From positions 1 through 64,000 of the forward strand of contig NZ_QZEY01000010.1 in assembly GCF_003594875.1 (NCBI RefSeq): a stretch of 64,000 bases of DNA, in the 5' to 3' direction. Position 1 is the first letter of the stretch. Each line of letters starts with the position of its first letter. Below, piece by piece: positions 52,902 through 60,513 of this stretch. Position numbers and translations under genes: made by a program. The DNA comes from Bailinhaonella thermotolerans. Lineage in GTDB: Bacteria; Actinomycetota; Actinomycetes; Streptosporangiales; Streptosporangiaceae. The notes under the pieces are model-generated. The model did no database searches. It saw only the letters and a program-made list of their open reading frames with translations, and was not told the origin of the DNA.

Positions 52902-53096
52902 TCATATGCTTGAATCGTGCCCGAGCAGCCGCTCGCCCTCGGCGGCCGAGCACAGCACCCGGCGCAGCGCCGCGCCGAATGCGGAGGGGTCGTTCTCGGA
53001 CAACTCCCGGATCTCCGCCAGTGACACGCCCGACAGGTCGAGCACGCCTCCGGCCTCGTCGTGGCCGGGTTCGGCCCGTGACTCTCCCGCGTTCAC
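52902..53096 (-). CDS. fxsA: FxSxx-COOH-type RiPP precursor peptide (HDSSI end)
   Basis: A 64-residue precursor. GTG at 53096 has GAAGAGGG seven bases upstream; a longer GTG start at 53153 has no ribosome site. The leader has the family block VLDLSGVSLAEIRELSENDP, then AALRRVLCSAAEGER, and the peptide ends GHDSSI-COOH. FxsA peptides normally end F-x-S-x-x, where Phe and Ser are joined by the radical SAM enzyme FxsB. Here His takes the Phe place and the Ser is kept. The last two codons (AGC ATA) include the rare ATA. fxsT and fxsB lie close by. Confidence 0.82.
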   Translation of the reverse strand: MNAGESRAEPGHDEAGGVLDLSGVSLAEIRELSENDPSAFGAALRRVLCSAAEGERLLGHDSSI

Positions 53097-53517
53097 CCGA
53101 ACACCCTCTTCGTGGTCGCCGGACCCGGGGCAGTGGTGGTCGCGCCCCGCCACTCGTCATGACCAGCATCGCCCACCGCCCCCGGCGTTGCCTAGTCACC
53201 GACGGGCAAAGATCTCCCCACCCGTTCGCGAAAACCTCGCACCCGGAGGTCCCCCTCGTCACCCGAGGATGAGTTCGTCCCCTCCCTCCCCCGGGCTTCT
53301 GGTTTTCGCCCCGTACGGCACGGCAGTGCCCTGGAATCACGAATTCCCCCCGTTGTACGGCGGCCCGCCGTACCCCTCCGTCACGAAATGCCCCGGCTCA
53401 CCCCGCGCTCCCGGTAAAACGAGACGGAGAATGCGCGCGACGGGCTCTTACCCGCAATGCGGGTGCGCTTAGGATTACGGTCAGGATCGTCGCCCCGACT
53501 TCGCCCTGGAGGGACAC
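53097..53517. other. Intergenic region between divergent fxsA and fxsT
   Basis: About 420 bases; no gene supported. TAGGAT near 53472 could be a -10 element for fxsT. A small perfect hairpin (GTACGGCG/CGCCGTAC near 53356-53374) is present. Both promoters of the divergent pair should lie here. Confidence 0.45.
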
Positions 53518-56034
53518 GTGACGGAGCCACAGGGGACGGGCCGTGTCCCCGACGTCTGGAACAAGGTCCCGCAGCGCAACATCAACTTCACCGGCCGCGA
53601 GGACCTCCTGCGCGATCTCCGCGCCGGGATGCAGGCCAAGGTGACCGCGGTGCTGCCGCACGCGCTGCACGGCATGGGCGGCGTGGGCAAGACGCAGGTG
53701 GCGATCGAGTACGCCCACCGCTACCGGTCCGAGTACCAGCTCGTGTCGTGGATCTCGGCGGACCAGCCCTCGCTGATCCCGGCCGCGCTGGCCGCCCTGG
53801 CGCCCTCGCTGGGGCTGCCGCCCGCGAAGGCGGCGGGCATCGAGGACACGGCGTCGGCGGTGCTGGACGCGCTGCGCCGCGGCGTGCCGTACGACCGCTG
53901 GCTGCTGATCTACGACAACGCCGACCAGCCGGGCGACATCCGCGACCTGATCCCGTTCTCCGGCCCCGGCGACGTGATCATCACCTCGCGCAACCAGGAG
54001 TGGGCGGCGGCGGTCAACACGGTGTCGGTGGACGTGTTCAGCCGCCGCGAGAGCGTGGAGTTCCTGAACAAGCGCATCCGCCGCGACCTGAGCGAGGCCG
54101 ACGCGCTGCGGCTGGCCGGCAGCCTCGGCGACCTGCCGCTGGCGCTGGAGCAGGCGGGCGCCGTCCAGGCCGAGACCGGCATGTCCGTGGACGAATACCT
54201 CGAACTCCTCAACGAGAAGATGACCGAGGTGTTCGAGGTCAGCAAGCCGCTGGAGTACCCCCGGTCCATGACCGCGGCCTGGCAGCTCGCCGTGACCCAG
54301 CTCAAGGAGCACCTGCCGCAGGCGCTGACGCTGCTGCGCACCTGCGCGTTCTTCGGCCCCGACCCGATCCCCACCGACATCTTCCGCTGGGGCAAGCCGG
54401 AGGTGGACCCCGACCTCAAGGAGGTCATCGACAACCCGGTCCTGCGCATCAAGGCGATCAAGGCGCTGGGCCGGTTCGCGCTGGCCCGCATCGACTCCAC
54501 CACGCGCACGATCCAGATGCACCGGCTGATCCAGGGCCTGCTGCGCGACGAGCTGGACGAGGCCGAACGGCAGCGCCACCGCGACATGGCGCACCTGCTG
54601 CTGGCCGCCGTGGCGTCGGAGAACCCCGAGGACGAGTCCAACTGGCCGCGCTACTCCCGGCTCGTCGGCCACGTCGCCCCGAGCCAGGTGGCCGCGTCCA
54701 GGGACCCGCGCGTGCGCACCTTCGCCCTGAACATGGTGCGCTACCTGCACCGCTCCGGCGACCGCCAGACCTGCCTGTCCTTCGTGCAGGACTTCCTCAC
54801 CCGCTGGACCGCCGACTCCGGCCCCGACGACCGCCACGTGATCAGCGCCCGCCGCCACCTCGCCAACGTCCTGCGCGACCTGGGCCGTTACCGCGAGTCC
54901 TACGACCACGACCAGGAGGCGCTGGACCGCGCGACCCGGGTGCTGGGCCCCGAGGACCCCGAGACGCTGCTGATCCTCAACGCCCTCGGCGCCGACCTGC
55001 GGGCGCGGGGCGAGTTCGCGCGGGCGAAGGAACTGGACGAGGACTGCCGCCGCCGCCAGGCCGCCGCGTTCGGCGCCGAGGACCCGCTGACGCTGCGCAC
55101 GGTCAACAGCCTCGGGCTCGACCACGCCCTGCTCAGCGACTACGAGACCGCCCGCGACCTGCACGAGTTCGCGTTCAACGAGCTGAGCAGCGCCACCTCG
55201 GGCGTCGCCAAGGTCTCGGTGCTGATCGCCTGGAACGGCCTGGCGCGGGCCGTACGCCTGTGCGGGCGCTACGACGAGGCGTGCGAGATCGGCGAGGACG
55301 CCTGCGACTACGGGCTCCAGGAGCTCGGGGCCGAGCACTTCGCGACGCTGCGCACGGTCAAGGACCAGTCGATCGCGCTGCGCCGCGCCGGCCAGTACGG
55401 CGAGGCGTACACCATGGCGCTGGACGCGTTCGAGAAGTACCAGCGGCTGTTCGGCGAGAACAACCCCGACACCCTCGCGGCGGCGATCAACCTGAGCAAC
55501 CTCCAGCGCACGATGGGCGACGTGAACACCGCGTTCGAGCTGGCCACGGACACCATCAAGCGCTACCCCGAGGTGTACGGCGAGAACCACCCCTACCACC
55601 ACGGGTGCGCGGGCAACGCCGCCCTGCTGCACCGGGTGCGCGGCGACGCGGAGGCGGCGCGGGACCTGAACATGCGCTGCCTGGCGGCGCTGGACGCCAC
55701 CATCGGGCGCGACAACCACTACTCGCTGACCGTGGCCACGAACCTCGCCACCGACCTCTACACCCTCGGGGAGCACGAGCTGGCGCGTGAGCTGGGCCAG
55801 GACACCCACGCCCGGCTGCGCGCGGTGCTGGGCGAGGACCACCCGGTCACGCTGGGCTGCGCGCTGAACCTCTCGCTCGCGCTGGACCGGCTCGGCCTGC
55901 GCGAGGAGGCGGCGGCGCTGTCCGGGCCGACCCTCCAGGCGTACGACCGGGTCCTCGGCTCGGACCACCCCGACACCCGGGTCGCGCACGAGGGCCGGCC
56001 GCTCGACTTCGACTTCGACCCGCCGCCGATCTAG
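53518..56034 (+). CDS. fxsT: FxsT: NB-ARC and tetratricopeptide-repeat protein of FxSxx system
   Basis: An 838-residue protein. The N-terminal DVWNKVPQRNINFTGREDLL is the family's opening motif. The NB-ARC ATPase has P-loop GMGGVGKTQ (residues 52-60) and Walker B LLIYDNAD (about 124-131). From about 440 onward many TPR units appear (YRESYDHDQEALDRATRVLG, MALDAFEKYQRLFGENNPDT). GTG start with GGAGGG six bases upstream. It is always found with FxsA/FxsB and may act as a switch or scaffold; its exact role is not established. Confidence 0.9.
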   Translation: MTEPQGTGRVPDVWNKVPQRNINFTGREDLLRDLRAGMQAKVTAVLPHALHGMGGVGKTQVAIEYAHRYRSEYQLVSWISADQPSLIPAALAALAPSLGLPPAKAAGIEDTASAVLDALRRGVPYDRWLLIYDNADQPGDIRDLIPFSGPGDVIITSRNQEWAAAVNTVSVDVFSRRESVEFLNKRIRRDLSEADALRLAGSLGDLPLALEQAGAVQAETGMSVDEYLELLNEKMTEVFEVSKPLEYPRSMTAAWQLAVTQLKEHLPQALTLLRTCAFFGPDPIPTDIFRWGKPEVDPDLKEVIDNPVLRIKAIKALGRFALARIDSTTRTIQMHRLIQGLLRDELDEAERQRHRDMAHLLLAAVASENPEDESNWPRYSRLVGHVAPSQVAASRDPRVRTFALNMVRYLHRSGDRQTCLSFVQDFLTRWTADSGPDDRHVISARRHLANVLRDLGRYRESYDHDQEALDRATRVLGPEDPETLLILNALGADLRARGEFARAKELDEDCRRRQAAAFGAEDPLTLRTVNSLGLDHALLSDYETARDLHEFAFNELSSATSGVAKVSVLIAWNGLARAVRLCGRYDEACEIGEDACDYGLQELGAEHFATLRTVKDQSIALRRAGQYGEAYTMALDAFEKYQRLFGENNPDTLAAAINLSNLQRTMGDVNTAFELATDTIKRYPEVYGENHPYHHGCAGNAALLHRVRGDAEAARDLNMRCLAALDATIGRDNHYSLTVATNLATDLYTLGEHELARELGQDTHARLRAVLGEDHPVTLGCALNLSLALDRLGLREEAAALSGPTLQAYDRVLGSDHPDTRVAHEGRPLDFDFDPPPI

Positions 56035-56122
56035 GTCCGGCCCGCCGATCCGCGTCGACCCGGCGATCCAAGTCCGACCGCCGGTCCGCGTCGAGCCGGC
56101 GATCTCACTTCGGCCCGCGGGT

Positions 56123-57862
56123 CTAGCGGTTCCGGCTCTCCCAGGCGCGCCGGTGCCGGGCCGCCCTGGTGTCGGCCCGCGACGCGGCCGTGACCGGCAC
56201 GGTGTCGGCCATCCATCGCCGCAGCGTGGCGCGCATCCCGGCGGCGAACCGCTCGCCCGCCGGGGTGAGCCGCCCGCTGCCCGTCAGCGCGTCCAGCGCC
56301 CCGGCGACCGCGAGCCGCCACCGCGCGAACTCGGTGTCCGCGCGGGCCCGGGCCCCGCCGGTCTCGTGGCCGCGCTGCCGCCCCCAGAAGGACAGCACTC
56401 CCAGGTGGGCGTACGTCCCCTGGAGCAGCGCGTGCAGCGGGCGCGGATCGTCGCGCCAGGGCGCGTAGTACCGGGTCCCGTCATCGGGCTCGGTCAGCCG
56501 TACGGCGTGCGCGAGCGCGGCCAGCTTGGCGTGCTGCACCTCGTGCGCCAGCGTGAGCGCCAGCGTCAGCGAGTCCCTCGGCAGCGACAGCGCCACCGCC
56601 CCGAACGCCTCGGGCGCGGTCGCGCTGAGCTGGTGCGCCGGCGTCGAGACCAGCGGCGTCAGCGCGCGCACGGCCCCGGCGATCTCCTCGGCGGTCCCCC
56701 GGTGCAGCCGCACCAGCGTCTCCCAGGCCGGGGTGAGCAGTTCCCGCCACCGCCGCACCTGCTCGTCCGGCACCCTTCCGGCCGCCCCCTCCAGATCATG
56801 CACGCGGTGCGGGTCCAGGTCGTCGAGGACCACGCTCAGCGCCATCCCCCCGTCCCGCGGGCGGGCGGCGGCCTCCAGCGTGCGCAGCGCCCGCCACCCG
56901 GGCCCATCCCGCCCGGGCTCGGCCGGGACCACGACGCGCATGCCCGCGCAGTGGATCTCCGCGCCGCCGCCGGCCGTGCGCGCCGTCGCCCACCGGACCT
57001 CGCCCGGTGACGCCTCCCCGAAGTCGGCCTCCCCCACCGAGGGCAGCATCGCCCGTCCCCGGACGACGGGCACGCGCACCTCGCACCGCACCCGCCCCCG
57101 GATCGCCGCCCCGGCCGCCACCGCCCCCAGCATCCCGGGACCCAGCGCCCACGCCTCCTCCCGCGAGAGCCCCACGTCCCCGCCGTACGGCCACGCCCCT
57201 GCGGGCGTCCGCGCGCCGCCGGGCGCGTCCCCCGGGGCGGACTCCGGCCCGGGTCCGCCGTCGTACGGCGGCGCGGCGGGGCCCGGTCCGCGCCGGGGCG
57301 AACGGCGGGCGCCGGAACCTCGCGCGCTACCCGCCTCCCGGTCGCGGGCCGCCCCGCCGTACCCGCCGTACCCGCCGTACCCGCCGTACCCGCCGTTCCC
57401 GCCGGACGCCGCCCCGCCGTTCCCACCGGCGGTCCCGCCGTTCCCGCCGGGCCGGAGGCCGGGGTCGCCGATCGCGGAGCCTTGCCCGAGGGGCGTCCGG
57501 GCGGGCGCGGCGTCGCCGTACCCGGCGGGTGACCGGTGGGCCCGCTCCGGCGGGCCGTGCGGCGCGGCGGACGGGGCGGAGGTCAGGGAGGTGGCGGTGC
57601 GGTGGGCCCAGGCGGCGACGGACGGATGGCGCAGGACCGCCTCGACGGCGGCGGGCGCGTGGGACTGGACGTCGGACAGCAGGTCGTACGCCAGGGACGG
57701 CGGCGTGTGCGGGGGCGGGGTGGGGTGGAGGGCCAGGGCGCGCAGCAGGAGCAGGGTGCGGGTGAGCTCCAGGTCGGCTAGGAGCCGGATGGCCTCGGCT
57801 CCGCCGGCGCCGGTGGACAGGGCGGTGAAGACGTGGTCGGGGATGCGGCGTGTGGGGGGAAT
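56123..57862 (-). CDS. HExxH-motif peptide-modification domain (FxsH-like), in -1 frame after FxsB
   Basis: About 579 residues in the frame one base back from FxsB. It opens TRRIPDHVFTALSTGAGGAE, then ELTRTLLLLRALAL, which matches the usual start of the HExxH domain found fused to or next to FxsB. The metal motif HEVQH is at 56531-56545. A Gly-rich insert with a YGG repeat (57354-57398) separates the first 120 residues from the core. No ATG, GTG or TTG start exists near the N-terminus. Expression could come from -1 frameshifting at CCCCCCA, or from ATT at 57862, which has GGAAGGGAG five bases upstream. HExxH partners hydroxylate the peptide in related systems. Confidence 0.75.
   Translation of the reverse strand: MPPTRRIPDHVFTALSTGAGGAEAIRLLADLELTRTLLLLRALALHPTPPPHTPPSLAYDLLSDVQSHAPAAVEAVLRHPSVAAWAHRTATSLTSAPSAAPHGPPERAHRSPAGYGDAAPARTPLGQGSAIGDPGLRPGGNGGTAGGNGGAASGGNGGYGGYGGYGGYGGAARDREAGSARGSGARRSPRRGPGPAAPPYDGGPGPESAPGDAPGGARTPAGAWPYGGDVGLSREEAWALGPGMLGAVAAGAAIRGRVRCEVRVPVVRGRAMLPSVGEADFGEASPGEVRWATARTAGGGAEIHCAGMRVVVPAEPGRDGPGWRALRTLEAAARPRDGGMALSVVLDDLDPHRVHDLEGAAGRVPDEQVRRWRELLTPAWETLVRLHRGTAEEIAGAVRALTPLVSTPAHQLSATAPEAFGAVALSLPRDSLTLALTLAHEVQHAKLAALAHAVRLTEPDDGTRYYAPWRDDPRPLHALLQGTYAHLGVLSFWGRQRGHETGGARARADTEFARWRLAVAGALDALTGSGRLTPAGERFAAGMRATLRRWMADTVPVTAASRADTRAARHRRAWESRNR
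57354..57398. repeat. Five 9-bp units encoding YGG repeats
   Basis: CCGCCGTAC repeats at 57354, 57363, 57372, 57381 and, with one change, 57390. On the minus strand they encode a GGYGGYGG linker in the HExxH protein. Confidence 0.85.
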
Positions 57863-59082
57863 GAGGGCTCCCTTCCGAGCCGGGCGAGGTCGGCCTTGAG
57901 CGTGTCGCGGATGTGGGAGATCAGGCGGAAGAGGTCGCGGCAGTACGCGCTCGGGTTGGCGAAGCCGGAGCCGGGGCGGTACCGGTGCGCGTAGAGGCCG
58001 CCGCCGCAGACGTCGCGTACCGGGCAGGCCAGGCACTCCGCGGCGAGGGCGGCGCGGCCGATCTGGCGGGCGACGACGCCGGGCAGGCGCAGGGCGGCGT
58101 CGAACGGGTCGCGCGCCACGTGGAGACCGGTCCAGGGGGCGCCGGGGAAGGCGGACTTGAGCATGTCGGACTGCTCGATCGCGCCGTCGGTCTCCACGAC
58201 CACGACGGCGACCGGGGACAGCCCCACGGACTCGGTCTGGGAGCGCGCGCCGAGGAGCAGGCCGAGGATCTCCCCGAAGAGGCGGACGTTCACCTCGCGG
58301 CGGCGGGAGCCGTACCACCGGTCGAAGATCGCGATGAGCCAGTCGCCGTACCCGTCCTCGGGCGGCGCGGCCCAGTTCGCGTGCGGCAGCAGGAAGTCCA
58401 GGCGCGGCGGGTCCCAGGCGAGCAGCGCCTCGTACGTCTCGACCGGGTCGTTGCGCACGTCCGCGACGCAGAGCAGCCCGCCGAACAGGTGGCGGTACGG
58501 CGGGGACGTGAGCAGCCGCAGCCCGGCGGCGACCTCGGCGTGGCTGCCGGCGCCGTCGCGGTGGCGGCGGTGGCGGTCGTGGGCGGCGGCTCCGCCGTCG
58601 AGGCTGACGCCGATCCGGACGCCGAGGCGGTCGAACAGGTCCAGGTAGTCCGGGGTCAGCGCGATCGCGTTGGTCTGGAGGTGGACGTTCACGGTCGCGG
58701 CGGGGCCGACGGCGGCGCGGGTGCGGGTGACCAGGCGCTCGATCAGCTCCGGCCCGGCGAGGAGGGGCTCGCCGCCGTGGAGCAGCAGGTCGGCGTACGG
58801 CAGGCGGTGGGCGTGCACGTGCTCGGCGATGCGCCCGGCGACCAGGTCCGCGATCCGGTCGGACATGCGGGCGGGACGGCCGCGCCAGCTCTGGTCGGCC
58901 ATCTCGTACATGTAGCAGTAGTCGCAGGCCAGGTTGCAGCGGCCGTGCGTCTTGACGACGAACTCGCGGAAGGGCGTGGGGGTCCAGCCGGGGATCGCGT
59001 CGGGGTCGAGGGAGAGCGGCCACTCCGCGGCGGATGGGGCCTGCGCGTCCTTCGCGTCGATCGGTCCGGTATTCGCCGCCAT
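57778..59082 (-). CDS. fxsB: FxsB: radical SAM/SPASM peptide-modifying enzyme
   Basis: A 434-residue reading. The radical SAM motif CNLACDYC gives Cys49, Cys53 and Cys56. LHGGEPLLAG follows (SAM-binding GGE), and the SPASM-type auxiliary cluster has CLACPVRDVCGGGLYAHRYR and SAYC (Cys350, 353, 359, 381). It forms the carbon-carbon cross-link between the aromatic residue and Ser of the FxsA C-terminus. The genuine domain ends near residue 408 (REPSF). The remaining 26 residues are an out-of-frame copy of the HExxH start, so the true protein is probably a FxsB-HExxH fusion made by a -1 shift, or ends here by mutation. Confidence 0.9.
   Translation of the reverse strand: MAANTGPIDAKDAQAPSAAEWPLSLDPDAIPGWTPTPFREFVVKTHGRCNLACDYCYMYEMADQSWRGRPARMSDRIADLVAGRIAEHVHAHRLPYADLLLHGGEPLLAGPELIERLVTRTRAAVGPAATVNVHLQTNAIALTPDYLDLFDRLGVRIGVSLDGGAAAHDRHRRHRDGAGSHAEVAAGLRLLTSPPYRHLFGGLLCVADVRNDPVETYEALLAWDPPRLDFLLPHANWAAPPEDGYGDWLIAIFDRWYGSRRREVNVRLFGEILGLLLGARSQTESVGLSPVAVVVVETDGAIEQSDMLKSAFPGAPWTGLHVARDPFDAALRLPGVVARQIGRAALAAECLACPVRDVCGGGLYAHRYRPGSGFANPSAYCRDLFRLISHIRDTLKADLARLGREPSFPPHAASPTTSSPPCPPAPAEPRPSGS
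57853..57862 (-). other. Slippery heptamer at the FxsB/HExxH frame junction
   Basis: On the coding strand the FxsB frame reads TTC CCC CCA. This gives a C-CCC-CCA heptamer (57859-57853) of the X-XXY-YYZ type for -1 frameshifting. A -1 shift there joins FxsB exactly to the HExxH frame (next residues P-T-R-R-I-P). The alternative is a one-base indel in the six-C run. Confidence 0.6.
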
Positions 59083-59218
59083 AGTCGATCAGTCCCCGTA
59101 GGAGCCCGGTCGGTGCGCCGCAACATCGGAGCGCCAATCCCGCTCAATTGTGTCAGATCCACTATCCGACGAGGAGTATGCGAACGTCCTGAAATCAATC
59201 GCTTGCCGGAAATTTCCG

Positions 59219-59274
59219 GCTCACTGGCTCACTAACTCACTGACTCACTGGCTCACTGACTCACTGGCTCACCG
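59219..59274. repeat. Tandem octamers (A/G)CTCACTG over the FGE stop codon
   Basis: Seven octamers of GCTCACTG/ACTCACTG type, one base changed in some, run through the stop codon of the formylglycine-generating enzyme gene (stop at 59261-59263). Slippage could alter the last residues. No gene lies between here and fxsB at 59083. Confidence 0.85.
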
Positions 59275-60337
59275 TTCGGAATCCCATGTTGCCCGCGGTG
59301 CTGTCCGGGGTGTTCCGGCTCCTGGCCGCGACCCGGTAGCGGTTGCAGTAGGAGTCGTGGCACATGTAGGAGCCGCCGCGGATCACCCGCGCCCCGTCCC
59401 AGGCGGTCGCGCACCACTCCCACACGTTGCCGACCACGTTGAACAGCCCGAAGCCGTTCGGCCGGTAGGCGTCCACCGGCGCGGTCCCCCGGTACCCGTC
59501 CTCGCCGTCGTCCCGCACCGGGAAGCGCCCCTGCCAGATGTTGCACCGGTGCTCCCCGGCCGGCGTCAGCTCGTCGCCCCACGGATACCGGCGGCCCTCC
59601 AGCCCGCCCCGGGCGGCGTACTCCCACTCCTCCTCGGTGGGCAGCCGCGCCCCCGCCCAGGCGCAGAACGCGTTCGCGTCGCGCCAGGACACGTGGACCA
59701 CGGGATGGTCCCACCGCCCGGCGAGGTCCGACCCCGCCCCCTCGGGCGCGCGCCAGCACGCCCCGGGCACGCCGCACCACCACGGGGTCCCGGCCGGGCG
59801 CGACGCCGTACGGCGTGCGGCGGCGGGCAGGAACCCGGCGAGGACGTACGACCAGCCGAACCGCTCGGCGTCCGTGACGTACCCGGTGGCCTCCGCGAAC
59901 TCGGCGAACCTGGCGTTGGTGACGGCGTAGGCGTCGATCGCGAACGCCCGGACCCGCACGCTCCGGACCGGCCCCTCCCCGTCGCCGGGATTGGCGTCGG
60001 CGTCCTCGCTCCCCATGAGGAACCGGCCGCCGGGCAGCTCCACCCGGACCCGGTCCCACCCCGCCCGCCGTACGCCCCGGGCCGCGTCGCCCGCGCCCGG
60101 CGCGGGCGGCGCGTCCGTGCCTGATACGGCCTGAGCCGCCGGGGCGTCCGCGTCGGGTACGGCCTGAGCCCCCCGGGCGTCCGCGTCGGGTACGGCCTGA
60201 GCCACGGGCGCGTCGTCGGCGGGGCCGGGCCGTACGCCTCCTCCGGGGCCCGCGATCTCCGTCAGCGCGATGAGGGAGGGCGGCGGCTGCGCGGCGTCCC
60301 GGCCGGGCCCGCAGCAGGGCCCGTGATTCCCCGTCAT
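59261..60337 (-). CDS. Formylglycine-generating enzyme (sulfatase-activating)
   Basis: A 358-residue FGE/SUMF1 protein. A short N-terminus with CCGPGRDA and a 33-base repeat region (three AQAVPDADA-like units) precedes the core: LPGGRFLMGSEDADANPGDG, WRDANAFCAWAGARLPTEEE, GNVWEWCATAWDGARVIRGG, then YMCHDSYCNRYRVAARSRNT, with the two catalytic Cys residues that bind copper, and DSTAGNMGFR. It turns the Cys of CxPxR sulfatases into formylglycine. ATG at 60337 fits the N-terminus. The sulfatase gene upstream is its likely client. Confidence 0.9.
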   Translation of the reverse strand: MTGNHGPCCGPGRDAAQPPPSLIALTEIAGPGGGVRPGPADDAPVAQAVPDADARGAQAVPDADAPAAQAVSGTDAPPAPGAGDAARGVRRAGWDRVRVELPGGRFLMGSEDADANPGDGEGPVRSVRVRAFAIDAYAVTNARFAEFAEATGYVTDAERFGWSYVLAGFLPAAARRTASRPAGTPWWCGVPGACWRAPEGAGSDLAGRWDHPVVHVSWRDANAFCAWAGARLPTEEEWEYAARGGLEGRRYPWGDELTPAGEHRCNIWQGRFPVRDDGEDGYRGTAPVDAYRPNGFGLFNVVGNVWEWCATAWDGARVIRGGSYMCHDSYCNRYRVAARSRNTPDSTAGNMGFRTVSQ

Positions 60338-60513
60338 CCCGCCCCTTCCCGGCGCCCCGCGCCACCCCTGCGCCCATGAGAACGCGGCATCCGCCAACGC
60401 GGCGCCACGGCGCGCGGCCAGCGTACTGCCGCCGCGAAGCCCCGCCTGCGGGACCCCGCCCGGACGGCGGAGGCCCCAGACGGGGCGGCCAGGCAGCACG
60501 CCTGGGCGGACGG

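Noticed and set aside
56043-56104. Two 26-base imperfect direct repeats after fxsT
   Set aside because: Short, diverged and between convergent genes; seen but not distinct enough from background composition.
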